From SZUA-36 sp963727635 (GTDB taxonomy: Bacteria > Pseudomonadota > Gammaproteobacteria > Xanthomonadales > SZUA-36): a stretch of 64,000 bases of DNA. The stretch spans positions 1-64,000 of the forward strand of contig CAVSHP010000027.1 of the NCBI GenBank assembly GCA_963727635.1, written 5' to 3'. Both the position numbers and the translations under genes were made by a program. The notes under the pieces are model-generated. The model made no database searches. It was not told the DNA's origin and saw only the letters and a list, made by a program, of their open reading frames with translations. Below, one piece after another: positions 19,536 to 29,828 of the stretch (its first letter is position 1; the number at the start of each line of letters is the position of its first letter).

Positions 19536-20327
19536 TCAGACGTCGCTGTCCGACGAAGTTCCAGTCATAACACATCGCGACGCACTTGCTGGGACGACTG
19601 AAGCATGATGATGCGCACCTTGTCCCTGCATGCGTACGACCATCAGTGCAACGCTTATCACGGCGAGCAGGATGAGCGCAGCACCCATTAACTTCCTGGT
19701 CCACCTGTCGCTGAGCAATGCTGCCAGCGCCGGTGCAGCGAGACTCATCCCGAGCATGGATGGTAATGTTCCCAGGCCGAAGGCAAACATGACACTGGCC
19801 CCGGATATAGCAGAACCTGCCGCTGAGGCAGTTAGAAGAACGCTATAAACCAGCCCGCACGGCAGCAAGCCCCAGCACAGGCCAAGCAGCAGACGACCGC
19901 TACCACCGGGTAAACTGCCCGCGCGGATAGCAACGGGTAATATGAGCTTCCATACTTTTGCCCCTGCGCGCTCAATACCCGCCAGGGTTTGCCAGTTAAA
20001 AAGAAATTGCACACCGATCAGAAATATCATCAACGCGGTGACAAAACGCAGAAGCATGCTCCATTTGGGTATATTCAACGCCTGGCCAACACCTGCGAGT
20101 ATCCACGCGGAAAGCAGTCCCAGAATTGCGTAACTCAATATTCGGCCGAGGTTAAATAGCAGCGCGGACACGGCGCTCGGTTTTGCTGCTGCCTTGTCTG
20201 CACCCGATCCAGGCAAAGTACCCAGGCCAGCGGCGATTCCACCACACATGCCAAAACAATGGCCACTGCCGAGTAACCCCACGAAAAAGACCGTAACCAA
20301 CGCTGACAAATCAATCACCAGCATCAC
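19536..20327 (-). CDS. TauE/SafE (UreH_2)-like membrane protein in the cbb3 assembly cluster
   Basis: 263 residues, about six membrane helices. The first helix has GLLGSGHCFGMCGGIAAGLG, the signature of the UreH_2/SafE-like group found next to ccoS and ccoI in many Proteobacteria. A second Gly/Pro-Cys turn, LGLCWGLLPCGLVYSVLL, fits a metal or small-ligand transporter with two-fold symmetry. The C-terminal tail is hydrophilic with His residues (GQGAHHH). It overlaps ccoS by 4 bases, so it is the last gene of the cco operon. Likely helps copper or thiol supply for oxidase assembly; the substrate is unproven. Confidence 0.8.
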   Translation of the reverse strand: MMLVIDLSALVTVFFVGLLGSGHCFGMCGGIAAGLGTLPGSGADKAAAKPSAVSALLFNLGRILSYAILGLLSAWILAGVGQALNIPKWSMLLRFVTALMIFLIGVQFLFNWQTLAGIERAGAKVWKLILPVAIRAGSLPGGSGRLLLGLCWGLLPCGLVYSVLLTASAAGSAISGASVMFAFGLGTLPSMLGMSLAAPALAALLSDRWTRKLMGAALILLAVISVALMVVRMQGQGAHHHASVVPASASRCVMTGTSSDSDV

Positions 20328-20524
20328 TCGTTCTCCTTTTCGCTTGCATCAGAAATTTCCTCTTCCACTGAAGGTGGCGGCTTCTGGTCGTCATCGAGCA
20401 CGACGCTCCAGCCATGTGTTTCAAGGTCGTCAAACTGGCCATTTTTAATAGCCCACAACAAGGCGACAACAGCGATGGCTAAGAGCACAACGGCCAGGGG
20501 GATAAGGACATAGAGCATGCTCAT
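20324..20524 (-). CDS. ccoS: Cbb3-type oxidase assembly protein CcoS
   Basis: 66 residues. One N-terminal membrane helix (LYVLIPLAVVLLAIAVVALL), then WAIKNGQFDDLETHG, which is diagnostic of CcoS, and an acidic tail. CcoS is needed for cofactor (heme/copper) insertion into CcoN. Short overlaps with ccoI upstream and the TauE-like gene downstream show tight coupling. Confidence 0.93.
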   Translation of the reverse strand: MSMLYVLIPLAVVLLAIAVVALLWAIKNGQFDDLETHGWSVVLDDDQKPPPSVEEEISDASEKENE

Positions 20525-22962
20525 TGCATTACGTACCCGTTTTGCTCAAGCGGAATCAGCGGCGATTTTCTACGCGCCAGACGACCGGAATTCAACACCA
20601 CCAATAAAGAGCTCAGTGACATACCCAGTGCAGCCATCCAGGGTACGATCATACCCGCGGCTGCAAATGGAACCGCCAACAGATTGTAGACCAGCGCCCA
20701 CAACAGGTTTTGCCGGATTACCAGCCTGGTCCTGTCTCCAACATCCAGTATATATTCTATATATGTCAATGATTTACCGGTTATTATGAAATCGGCCGTA
20801 CTGTTGGCAAGCTCGCTGGCACCGGAAACCGTCATGGATATATTTGCAACCGACAGCACCGGGGCATCATTGATACCATCACCTATCATCAGGACTGTTT
20901 TACCGTCCGCTTGCATGGACTCGAGAAATTCCATCTTCATACCCGGTGTCTGTTCGGCATGCCAGGTTTCAATACCGGTTCGTTCGGCCACCGAGGCTAC
21001 CGCTTGCTGGTGATCACCGGAAAGTATAATTAAATCAAGCCCCCTGCCGCGCAGGACAGCCATGGTCTCAACGGCCGATTCCCTTAAACCATCATCAAGA
21101 TCAAAGCGGGCAATCCACCCGATGTTATCCGCAAGCCACAGCCGGCCATATCCGCCAACCAGGTCTATGACATTGACACAGGCAAAGGCTGCGTTGCCCA
21201 GACGATATCGTGTGCCAGCCACCCTGCCCTCCACTCCATTTTCGTGATTGACAAGGTCAGCAACCTCTTCCCGAACGATACCGATGTCGGCGAAGGCCTT
21301 CGCGACAGGATGTGAGGAATCGGTTTCCAACAGCGCCGCGATACGCAACACATCCCCCGTTTCGTAGTCCTCGCGGTCCGGGTTGATCACCGTGTTGACA
21401 ACCGTGGGTGACCCGCTAGTCAACGTACCCGTCTTGTCAAACACGACGGTGTCGATAGTGCCGAGAATTTCGAGTGCTGCACTTCGCGTTAGCAGCACCC
21501 CCTGTTCAAGCAACGCCCGGCTCGAAGATGCAACGGCTGCGGGCGTGGCCAGCGACAATGCACAGGGGCAGCTGATGACCAGGACCGCAAGGGTCGCAGG
21601 AAACAACATCGCCACATCATGGTTTAACCACCATAAAGCGGTCAGACCGGCAACCGTAAGCACCGCAGCGACAAACCAGCCGGCATAGCGCTCCGACAGA
21701 CGTGTGTAGCGGCTTCGATGTGTCTGCGACTTCAACAACATCCGCCCCATGACCGAGACAGTAGAATCGTCAGGGTCCCTGGTTACTTCAACTTCCACGG
21801 CCTGGGCACGGTTGATACTTCCGGCAATGACCGTAGCGCCAGGGTGTTTTTCCACGGGTCTGGATTCGCCGGTCAAAAGCGCTTCGTCAGCTTCGGTCGA
21901 GCCCTTGATGATCTGCCCGTCAGCAGGGAATGTCTGCCCTGCCCTGACCCTGACCCTGTCTTGAACACGCAAATCGGTGGCCGGCACCTGCTCCACCTGT
22001 CCGTCCCGTATCAATTCGGCCCACTCTGGTAACAGGCGTGCGAGCGCCAGACCGGTTTGCAGATTGCGATGCCGGATAACCAGTTCCGCGTATCTGCCCA
22101 GGGAGAGGAAAAAGATAAACATGACCACCGAGTCAAAATACACATGACCATTGCCGGTCAAAAAGTTAATGCAACTCATGATAAATGCGATCGAGATGGC
22201 CAGTGCAACCGGCACGTCCATACCCACCCTGCGATGGGACAAGCTACGCCACGCACTCGTATAAAAAACCCGGCCCGAGTAAAGCAGCACCGGGGTTGTG
22301 ACGACCAGGCTGATCCATTGCAGAAACCGTTCAAATCCTTGCGAAATACCCATTGCGTCGCCCGCGTACAGACCCGCGGCATACATCATCACCTGCATCA
22401 TGCCCAGACCGGCGACACCCAGGCGTTTCTGGGCATCGCGGCGTTCCTGCTGTCTGCCCATGGCCTCTGCACCGGCAAGCGGCAGGTGCGGACGGTAACC
22501 CACCGCGGACAGGATGCCGGCAATTTTACTCAGGCGCAGTAATGCGGGTTGCCAGTTGATGCGGACAAAACCGGTTGCCACGTCCACCTGGACCTGGTCG
22601 ATACCCTCGCGTGCTTCCAGTTGACTCCGGATCAGCCACGCACAGGCGGCGCAGCGGATACCTTCGACCTGGAGCAATAACTCGTTGCGGCCATTTTTTA
22701 GCGGGCTTCCCCAAAGTGAATGGCGTTCATCGTAGCGCTTCCACGCAGCCTCGATACCCAGGTCTTCCTCGGCGGGTTTGAGACCTGCTTCGGTACGAAA
22801 TTGATAATAACTTGCCTGCCCGGATTTCAGGATCAGCCTGGCGACAGCCTCGCATCCACTGCAACATACCGGCTGAGCCTGGCCCTGGACTTCAACGCTG
22901 AGATTGCAGGCGGGCGGAACGGGTAGTCCGCAGTGGAAACACAAGCGCGCTTTTCCAGTCAT
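20521..22962 (-). CDS. ccoI: Copper-transporting P1B-type ATPase CcoI
   Basis: 813 residues, normal for CcoI/FixI. The N-terminal Cys-rich region (CFHCGLPV, CCSGCEAVARLI) is followed by a heavy-metal-associated domain with GIRCAACAWLI. Eight membrane helices include the CPC copper path (ISCPCALSLATPAA). Phosphorylation site DKTGTLTSG and hinge MIGDGINDAPVL are intact. It delivers copper needed for the CcoN active site. The gene starts immediately after a palindromic mini-element that fills the gap from fixH, and its ribosome-binding region overlaps the end of that element. Confidence 0.95.
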   Translation of the reverse strand: MTGKARLCFHCGLPVPPACNLSVEVQGQAQPVCCSGCEAVARLILKSGQASYYQFRTEAGLKPAEEDLGIEAAWKRYDERHSLWGSPLKNGRNELLLQVEGIRCAACAWLIRSQLEAREGIDQVQVDVATGFVRINWQPALLRLSKIAGILSAVGYRPHLPLAGAEAMGRQQERRDAQKRLGVAGLGMMQVMMYAAGLYAGDAMGISQGFERFLQWISLVVTTPVLLYSGRVFYTSAWRSLSHRRVGMDVPVALAISIAFIMSCINFLTGNGHVYFDSVVMFIFFLSLGRYAELVIRHRNLQTGLALARLLPEWAELIRDGQVEQVPATDLRVQDRVRVRAGQTFPADGQIIKGSTEADEALLTGESRPVEKHPGATVIAGSINRAQAVEVEVTRDPDDSTVSVMGRMLLKSQTHRSRYTRLSERYAGWFVAAVLTVAGLTALWWLNHDVAMLFPATLAVLVISCPCALSLATPAAVASSSRALLEQGVLLTRSAALEILGTIDTVVFDKTGTLTSGSPTVVNTVINPDREDYETGDVLRIAALLETDSSHPVAKAFADIGIVREEVADLVNHENGVEGRVAGTRYRLGNAAFACVNVIDLVGGYGRLWLADNIGWIARFDLDDGLRESAVETMAVLRGRGLDLIILSGDHQQAVASVAERTGIETWHAEQTPGMKMEFLESMQADGKTVLMIGDGINDAPVLSVANISMTVSGASELANSTADFIITGKSLTYIEYILDVGDRTRLVIRQNLLWALVYNLLAVPFAAAGMIVPWMAALGMSLSSLLVVLNSGRLARRKSPLIPLEQNGYVMQ

Positions 22963-22968
22963 GGCCTG

Positions 22969-23018
22969 GGGCCTGTTAACACGGTGTCGATGGGCATCCG
23001 CATGGTGTTAACAGGCCC
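22969..23018. repeat. Palindromic mini-element, copy 1
   Basis: Perfect 14-bp arms GGGCCTGTTAACAC and GTGTTAACAGGCCC with a 22-base centre containing CGATGGGCATCC. On the minus strand the first G of the element completes the TAG stop of fixH, and the other end lies 7 bases from the ccoI ATG. The right half aligns with copy 2 (40591-40659) through CGATGGGC, GCAT and TTAAC(A/C)GGCCCTA. It would fold into a strong mRNA hairpin between the two genes. Confidence 0.9.
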
Positions 23019-23296
23019 TAATTCGACTTGAGATCAGTATCGCCTGTTTGTGTATCCTGTTTTTCTTTTACAGGTAGTTGTGCTTTCAAACCGCTGTTTA
23101 ACTGCTTGTACTCATCCTCTGACACAACCAGTTGGTCGGGATGACTGATCGCCAGCCACAGGCTGATAAAACTGGCAATGACCGCTGCCGCCGGCAGGGC
23201 GATAATGAACCAGGGCCAGAATTGCCCGTACCACGGGATAAGCTGTTCCGGTGCCGTCTGTGCTGTTTGTGAACATTGTTGGATGTCAGTGTTCAT
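23018..23296 (-). CDS. fixH: FixH/CcoH family cbb3 oxidase assembly protein (short form)
   Basis: 92 residues from the ATG at 23296, chosen over an in-frame TTG at 23326 that overlaps the ccoG end. One membrane helix (WFIIALPAAAVIASFISLWL) preceded by PWYGQFWPW, the FixH signature, then an acidic periplasmic stub. Many FixH proteins are nearly twice this length, so the C-terminal domain is reduced here. FixH/CcoH supports stable assembly of cbb3 oxidase. Its stop codon is formed with the first base of the palindromic element. Confidence 0.85.
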   Translation of the reverse strand: MNTDIQQCSQTAQTAPEQLIPWYGQFWPWFIIALPAAAVIASFISLWLAISHPDQLVVSEDEYKQLNSGLKAQLPVKEKQDTQTGDTDLKSN

Positions 23297-23318
23297 GAGG
23301 TCTCGGTATCCGCATTCA

Positions 23319-24691
<1,373 letters not shown>

Positions 24692-24695
<4 letters not shown>

Positions 24696-25051
24696 TTCCA
24701 GTCCTCCCCGTCCAGATCCGGGTTGGATTGTGACGGGTCATGAACTTCAGGTATGGGACGTCTCCCTTTGCCCTCGACGTGACCGCGCGCCGGTCCGGTG
24801 CGGATCATGAACATCGTCAGGGCGGATGCCAGCAGGCACAGCAGGTAGAGAAACGCAAAGGCGAGGCCATAAGCCAGGCGGACACCGATATCAAACTTGT
24901 CCGCCCAGACACTGATCATGTCGAGTGGGTCGATCAGTCCGAACAGGACAAAAAACCCGGTAGCCGCCGACAGGAAAGCAATCCACAGGACCACGGCCCA
25001 GTCTCGCTGCCGCATGTTCCACCGTCGGTTAACCGGGTGCTGTGTTGTCAT
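24692..25051 (-). CDS. Small membrane protein between ccoP and ccoG
   Basis: 119 residues with two predicted helices (about 18-40 and 58-82: VLWIAFLSAATGFFVLFGLI and LAYGLAFAFLYLLCLLASAL) and a charged cytoplasmic tail. The four-base overlap with ccoG and the 24-base gap from ccoP place it inside the cco operon. I do not recognise the family. By position it may be an oxidase assembly or stability factor. No heme- or metal-binding motif is visible. Confidence 0.75.
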
Positions 25052-25075
25052 GTCCTTGATGACCCCGCTTGATCT

Positions 25076-25969
25076 CTACTGCGACAGGCTCAACACATAC
25101 GCTGCGATCAGGCGACGACGATCCTCACTCAACGTGTCCTTGAACGCGGGCATATTGCCGTTGCGGCCCAGCGTGATGGTTTCCCGGATGGTTTTGGGAT
25201 CGCCACCGTATATCCATACCTGGTCTTTGAGACTGGGCGCTCCCAGTGCCGGGTTACCGCCACCATCGGGGCCGTGGCAGGCAACGCACAACATGTCGAA
25301 GTTCTTTTTTCCATTGGCGGCCATTACCGGGTCCGCCTTTTGACCCGACAGGCTTTGTACGTAAACGACCAGTTCACTGATGGCCTTGTCATCCAGGGCG
25401 CCAACCATGACGGGCATCACACCGGCGCGGCCATTGGCGATGGTCTGCATGACGGTGTCAAAATCGCCGCCATAAAGCCAGTCATGGTCCGCCAGGTTTG
25501 GGAAACCCTTCGCACCACGGGCGTCGGAGCCATGACACATTGCGCAATTGTTGGCAAACAACCTCTGGCCGGTTGCATTGGCTTCAGGATCCGCTATCAG
25601 GGCTGCATTATCCATTTCCCTGTAACGCGCGAATATCACTTCCGTTGCATCATTTGCGGCCTTCATTTCCGCTGCGTACTGACCTTCCTGGCTCCAACCG
25701 AGGTAGCCGCCGATATTGCCTAGACCGCCAAACAGGAAAAGGTAGATGAGGGCAAAAGCGATGGTTCCATAGAAGAGTTTCAACCACCAGCGCGGCAACG
25801 GATTATTGAGTTCCACCAGGTCTTCGTCCCAGACGTGACCGGTCGTACCCGTTCCGTCCTTTTCATCACGGTTGGATACACCCTTGGTCCATTGCAATAA
25901 CCAGAAACAGCCGATAATGGTGCCGATGGTTATGATAATGACATACCAGTTCCAGAAACTAGTTAACAT
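25076..25969 (-). CDS. ccoP: Cbb3-type cytochrome c oxidase subunit III, diheme CcoP
   Basis: 297 residues from the ATG at 25969, which has GGGAGCG as ribosome-binding site. An ATG at 26020 is also in frame but would run deep into ccoQ. Two N-terminal helices, then two cytochrome c domains with CAMCHGSDARG (about residue 150) and CVACHGPDGGG (about 238) and distal Met ligands in the VMPVMVGAL and NMPAFKDTL segments. CcoP passes electrons from soluble cytochromes to CcoO/CcoN. Start overlaps ccoQ by 11 bases. Confidence 0.95.
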   Translation of the reverse strand: MLTSFWNWYVIIITIGTIIGCFWLLQWTKGVSNRDEKDGTGTTGHVWDEDLVELNNPLPRWWLKLFYGTIAFALIYLFLFGGLGNIGGYLGWSQEGQYAAEMKAANDATEVIFARYREMDNAALIADPEANATGQRLFANNCAMCHGSDARGAKGFPNLADHDWLYGGDFDTVMQTIANGRAGVMPVMVGALDDKAISELVVYVQSLSGQKADPVMAANGKKNFDMLCVACHGPDGGGNPALGAPSLKDQVWIYGGDPKTIRETITLGRNGNMPAFKDTLSEDRRRLIAAYVLSLSQ

Positions 25970-26171
25970 GATTCGCTCCCTTCCCCGTTGGTCGGGTTTC
26001 ATCAGTGGGTTCTGCATCATTCGGAACTTCGCCGTGGTCTTCTTCCAGGGGCAACTTGCTGGCGGCGGTAAAAGCAGATTTGCGTTTGCTGCTCCACGCC
26101 CATTTCCACAGACCTAAAAAAGCGAAAATCAAAACCAGGAGAATTGCTCCTCGGATAATATTGATATCCAT
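25959..26171 (-). CDS. ccoQ: Cbb3-type oxidase subunit IV, CcoQ
   Basis: 70 residues from the ATG at 26171, one base past the ccoO stop. Single N-terminal helix (IIRGAILLVLIFAFLGLWKW), then WSSKRKSAFTAASKLPLEED, the usual CcoQ layout. A longer in-frame reading starting at 26291 lies inside ccoO and is not credible. CcoQ stabilises the CcoP-CcoNO contact. Confidence 0.9.
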   Translation of the reverse strand: MDINIIRGAILLVLIFAFLGLWKWAWSSKRKSAFTAASKLPLEEDHGEVPNDAEPTDETRPTGKGANHVN

Positions 26172-26172
26172 G

Positions 26173-26784
26173 TCAACGTCCACTCCTGGCATGGCCGAGG
26201 CTCTGCAAATAGGCAACAACGGCATCCATCTCGTTTTTACCGGCAACCACCGACGGCGCCGCGGCAATATCTTCCTCCGAATAGGGGTCACCCAGCATAT
26301 TTAAGGCACGCATTTTCTTTTGCACCAGTTCACCATCGACCATCCTGTCGCGTAACCAGCCATAGGCCGGCATATTGGACTCGGGCACCACGTCACGCGG
26401 GTTATTCAGGTGTATGTAATGCCACTCGTCGCTGTAGCGGCCCCCTACCCTGGCCAAATCGGGTCCGGTTCGCTTCGAACCCCATTGGAACGGGCGGTCA
26501 TAGACGGATTCACCGGCAACGGAATAAGGTCCATAGCGTTCGGTCTCGCTGCGCAGAGGCCGGATCATCTGCGAATGGCAGTTGTAACAGCCTTCATGCA
26601 CGAATACGTCGCGGCCCGCGAGTTCCAGTGCCGGGTATGGCACGACCCCTGCGGCAGGCTGCCTGACCTGATCGAGAAACATCAATGGAACGATTTCCAC
26701 CAGTCCGCCAAGACTGATGGCGATGATGATAAATATCGCCATCAGGCTGATATTTGTTTCGAGTTTCTTGTGACCCGTGCTCAT
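26173..26784 (-). CDS. ccoO: Cbb3-type cytochrome c oxidase subunit II, monoheme CcoO
   Basis: 203 residues from the ATG at 26784, which overlaps the ccoN stop as ATGA. An N-terminal helix (MAIFIIIAISLGGLVEIVPL) anchors a periplasmic cytochrome c domain with EGCYNCHSQMIRPLRSE, the CcoO-type heme motif, and the conserved GPDLARVGGRYSDEWH. It takes electrons from CcoP and passes them to CcoN. Confidence 0.96.
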   Translation of the reverse strand: MSTGHKKLETNISLMAIFIIIAISLGGLVEIVPLMFLDQVRQPAAGVVPYPALELAGRDVFVHEGCYNCHSQMIRPLRSETERYGPYSVAGESVYDRPFQWGSKRTGPDLARVGGRYSDEWHYIHLNNPRDVVPESNMPAYGWLRDRMVDGELVQKKMRALNMLGDPYSEEDIAAAPSVVAGKNEMDAVVAYLQSLGHARSGR

Positions 26785-28202
26785 ACGTGATCTCCCCAAA
26801 CGACAGGTTCCGAGGCGGGAATTGGTTTCATTTCCTTGCTGGAAAGTGTCTTCCAGGTATTCCAGGCCATGAAGAACATACCCGAGAGGAACAAGACTCC
26901 GCCCAGTAACCTGACAACGTAGTACGGCTTGGTGGCCGCAAGACTTTCGACAAAGCTGTACGTCAGGGTGCCGTCGTCGTTAAATGCACGCCACATCAGG
27001 CCCTGCATGACACCGGCTATCCACATGGATGTGATGTACATGACCACGCCGATCGTCGAGGTCCAGAAATGGATATCGATGGCCTTGACGCTGTACATTT
27101 TCTTTTCGCCGATAAGCCGTGGAATCAGGCAGTACAAGGAACCGATGGTCATCATCGCAACCCAGCCCAACGCGCCTGAATGCACGTGACCGATGGTCCA
27201 GTCGGTATAGTGGCTCAGGGAGTTGACGGTCTTGATCGACATCATCGGCCCTTCAAACGTGGACATGCCGTAAAAACTCAGCGCCACGATCATGAATTTC
27301 AGTACCGGGTCCGTACGCAATTTGTGCCAGGCGCCCGACAGGGTCATGATGCCGTTGATCATACCGCCCCAGCTCGGCGCCAGCAGGATCAGTGAAAACA
27401 CCATGCCCAGTGACTGTATCCAGTTAGGCAATGCGGTGTAATGCAGATGGTGCGGACCCGCCCACATGTAGATGGCGATCAGCGCCCAGAAATGCACGAT
27501 CGAAAGCCGGTAGGAATAGACCGGCCCTTCCGCCTGTTTGGGTACGAAGTAATACATCATGCCGAGGAAACCGGCGGTCAGGAAGAATCCCACGGCATTG
27601 TGGCCGTACCACCATTGCACCATCGCATCGACGGCCCCCGAATAGATCGGGTATGACTTGTCGATTGCGACCGGAAATGACAGGTTGTTGACGATGTGCA
27701 ACACGGCAATGGTCAGGATAAAGGCGCCGTAGAACCAGTTGGCCACGTAGATGTGACTGACCCGGCGCTTGCCGATCGTGCCAAAAAACAGCACGGCGTA
27801 GGCGACCCACACCAGCGTGATCAGGATATCGATCGGCCATTCGAGTTCGGCGTATTCCTTGCCCTGGGTCCAACCCAGCGGAAGCGTCACCGCCGCCGCA
27901 ACGATGACGAGCTGCCAGCCCCAGAAAACAAAGCTCGCGAGCTTGTCGGAAATCAGGCGCACGTGGCAGGTTCGTTGCACCACGTACAGCGAAGTGCCAA
28001 TCAGGCCGCTACCGCCGAAGGCAAAAATGACCGCGTTGGTATGGAGCGGACGCAAACGTCCATAAGTCAACCAGGGTATGTCGAAATTCAATATGGGCTG
28101 CCACAACTGCGCGGCAATAATGACACCTACCAGCATCCCCACAATACCCCAGAGAATCGTCGCAATGACGAATTGTCTGACAACTTTATCGTTGTAAGTC
28201 AT
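26781..28202 (-). CDS. ccoN: Cbb3-type cytochrome c oxidase catalytic subunit CcoN
   Basis: 473 residues, twelve helices. Heme-copper oxidase subunit I of the C family: reduces O2 with high affinity and pumps protons. Visible landmarks: RLRPLHTNAVIFAFGG (low-spin heme His), WWYGHNAVGFFLT (CuB His and cross-linked Tyr region), YMWAGPHHLHYTALP (CuB His pair) and DWTIGHVHSGALGW (heme ligands). It is the first gene of the ten-gene unit ccoN-O-Q-P-orf-G-fixH-I-S-tauE. I looked for an FNR/Anr-type TTGAT-N4-ATCAA box in the 120 bases upstream and did not find a clear one. Confidence 0.97.
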   Translation of the reverse strand: MTYNDKVVRQFVIATILWGIVGMLVGVIIAAQLWQPILNFDIPWLTYGRLRPLHTNAVIFAFGGSGLIGTSLYVVQRTCHVRLISDKLASFVFWGWQLVIVAAAVTLPLGWTQGKEYAELEWPIDILITLVWVAYAVLFFGTIGKRRVSHIYVANWFYGAFILTIAVLHIVNNLSFPVAIDKSYPIYSGAVDAMVQWWYGHNAVGFFLTAGFLGMMYYFVPKQAEGPVYSYRLSIVHFWALIAIYMWAGPHHLHYTALPNWIQSLGMVFSLILLAPSWGGMINGIMTLSGAWHKLRTDPVLKFMIVALSFYGMSTFEGPMMSIKTVNSLSHYTDWTIGHVHSGALGWVAMMTIGSLYCLIPRLIGEKKMYSVKAIDIHFWTSTIGVVMYITSMWIAGVMQGLMWRAFNDDGTLTYSFVESLAATKPYYVVRLLGGVLFLSGMFFMAWNTWKTLSSKEMKPIPASEPVVWGDHV

Positions 28203-28322
28203 GATTGAAGACTTCCCTCACTTTTTAAAAAACAAAGTGACAACCAACCTCGGTCGCCACCGTTGAGTTTCCTGGAATTGCACCGGAAACCTCATACTGA
28301 ACCCTTAGGCTGGGTTCTTTAA

Positions 28323-28772
28323 TCAATTTGGCCCGACGCTGGCATTGATGCACAGTTCTTGCCGAAGCCACATATTCAAACGTCTGAAATCACCCGTATC
28401 CTGTTGCTGACTGGATAGGACAAGCAGGTTTCGACTCGTATCTCCATCGCTAATTCGTAGAACTGCGAGATGACGGGTGCACCACTGCTGACCGTCAAGA
28501 ATACCCGCATTTAAACGTCCTTGAATGGATTCTAACTGTACCCGTCCATCGGCAAAAATGACCAGGGTCAATTCTACATTATTTGCTTTAGAGAAACTTA
28601 ATATAGGAGCGAACCACCCAAGCGCAAAGGTTAAAATCGCCAAGGCTGTAATCAACACAGGCTGGGAACTCATGAGCGCAGCAATCACTACCAGCAGATA
28701 AATTGCGCAAACAGGCAGGAAAAAATCCTTCCTGCGCAACACTTGCAATCTGATGGGTCTGTTAATGAGCAT
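28323..28772 (-). CDS. ygfX: YgfX (CptA-like) membrane protein, partner of SdhE
   Basis: 149 residues. Two adjacent membrane helices (about 16-60: FFLPVCAIYLLVVIAALM, ITALAILTFALGWF) followed by a beta-rich cytoplasmic domain with FADGRVQLESIQG and a conserved WLRQELC end, matching the YgfX family. In Enterobacteria YgfX pairs with SdhE and has been described both as a toxin-like protein and as an SdhE modulator. Here it follows sdhE with an 11-base overlap at the end of the sdh operon, which supports a role tied to succinate dehydrogenase rather than a free-standing toxin. Confidence 0.75.
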   Translation of the reverse strand: MLINRPIRLQVLRRKDFFLPVCAIYLLVVIAALMSSQPVLITALAILTFALGWFAPILSFSKANNVELTLVIFADGRVQLESIQGRLNAGILDGQQWCTRHLAVLRISDGDTSRNLLVLSSQQQDTGDFRRLNMWLRQELCINASVGPN

Positions 28773-29034
28773 GAGTCAGGGCATCGATCAATTCAAGCAT
28801 GACGGGGTCTGCAGGCAAGTTCCTGCCTGAAATCCAGTCAAACAACAGGTCATCTTCCTGGCCCAGGAAACTCTCGAGTTGCGGCCATTCACCATCGACC
28901 AGCGAGTCAGCCTGTCCTGCCAGGAACGCCTCAAGCAGCACATCCAGCTCTTTCATTCCCCGCCGGCAACGCCAGTGTAATCTTTTGACCCTGTCCTCAC
29001 CGGAAAGCGTATTTCTGCCAGTTTCAGACGCCAC
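28762..29034 (-). CDS. sdhE: SdhE, FAD assembly factor for succinate dehydrogenase
   Basis: 90 residues from a GTG at 29034 that overlaps the sdhB end by 11 bases. An in-frame TTG at 29067 would give 11 more residues without family support. The diagnostic RRGMKELDVLLEAFL motif is present at about residue 25, then a helical domain ending FDWISGRNLPADP. SdhE promotes covalent attachment of FAD to SdhA. Confidence 0.9.
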   Translation of the reverse strand: MASETGRNTLSGEDRVKRLHWRCRRGMKELDVLLEAFLAGQADSLVDGEWPQLESFLGQEDDLLFDWISGRNLPADPVMLELIDALTHAH

Positions 29035-29812
29035 TACGTTCAAGCAATAATTTCTTGATCTCAACAATTGATTTGCCCGGGTTCAGACCCTTGGGGCAAA
29101 CCCGGGTGCAGTTGAGAATCGTATCGCAACGGAACAGGCGGAAGGGGTCATCCAGCATATCCAGACGATCTCCGGCAAATTCGTCACGGCTGTCAACCAA
29201 CCAGCGATAAGCCTGCAACAATATTGCAGGTCCGAGGTAGCGCTCGCCATTCCACCAGTAACTTGGACAGGAGGTAGTACAACACGCACACAGGATACAT
29301 TCGTACAGACCGTCGAGCTTTTTACGGTCTTCTTCAGATTGTAAGCGCTCCTTGTCGGGTGGCGGGGGCGATTCGGCTTTGAGCCAGGGTTCTATCGATG
29401 CATACTGCGCATAAAAGTGACCCATGTCCGGAACCAGGTCCTTGACTACTTCCATGTGTGGCAGCGGGTAAATTTTCACGTCACCTGCAGGTAGATCACT
29501 CATATTCAAAGTGCAGGCCAGTGTATTGGTACCGTTAATATTCATTGCGCAGGAACCGCATATCCCTTCCCTGCATGAGCGCCTGAAGGTCAGGGTCGGA
29601 TCGATCTCATCCTTGATTTTGACGAGTGCGTGCAGCAGCATTGGGCCGCATTTATCCATATCAACTTCATAAACATCAACACGTGGCTTGTCGCTGGTGT
29701 CCGGGTCCCAACGGTAAATATGGAATTTACGTACATTGCTACAACCTTCTGCAGCGGGCCAGGTAAGGCCTTTGACCACCCTGGAATTCAAAGGAAGTGA
29801 AAATTTCATCAT
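29024..29812 (-). CDS. sdhB: Succinate dehydrogenase iron-sulfur subunit
   Basis: 262 residues. The N-terminal 2Fe-2S ferredoxin domain has SCREGICGSCAMNING and a later TLAC. The C-terminal domain binds 4Fe-4S and 3Fe-4S clusters with CILCACCTTSCPSYWW and CTRVCPKGLNPG. It carries electrons from SdhA flavin to the quinone site. Located between sdhA and sdhE. Confidence 0.96.
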   Translation of the reverse strand: MMKFSLPLNSRVVKGLTWPAAEGCSNVRKFHIYRWDPDTSDKPRVDVYEVDMDKCGPMLLHALVKIKDEIDPTLTFRRSCREGICGSCAMNINGTNTLACTLNMSDLPAGDVKIYPLPHMEVVKDLVPDMGHFYAQYASIEPWLKAESPPPPDKERLQSEEDRKKLDGLYECILCACCTTSCPSYWWNGERYLGPAILLQAYRWLVDSRDEFAGDRLDMLDDPFRLFRCDTILNCTRVCPKGLNPGKSIVEIKKLLLERSGV

Positions 29813-29828
29813 TGGACTCTAATGCCTC

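Noticed and set aside
22057..22542. 161-residue plus-strand reading frame
   Set aside because: Antisense to the membrane-domain part of ccoI; no domain or ribosome-binding site.
28299..28320. GAACCC/GGGTTC dyad between ygfX and ccoN as terminator of the sdh operon
   Set aside because: The stem is only 6 bp and no T run follows in the sdh direction, so support is too weak.
28203..28322. FNR/Anr box and promoter for ccoN
   Set aside because: I searched by eye for TTGAT-N4-ATCAA on both strands and found no convincing match.
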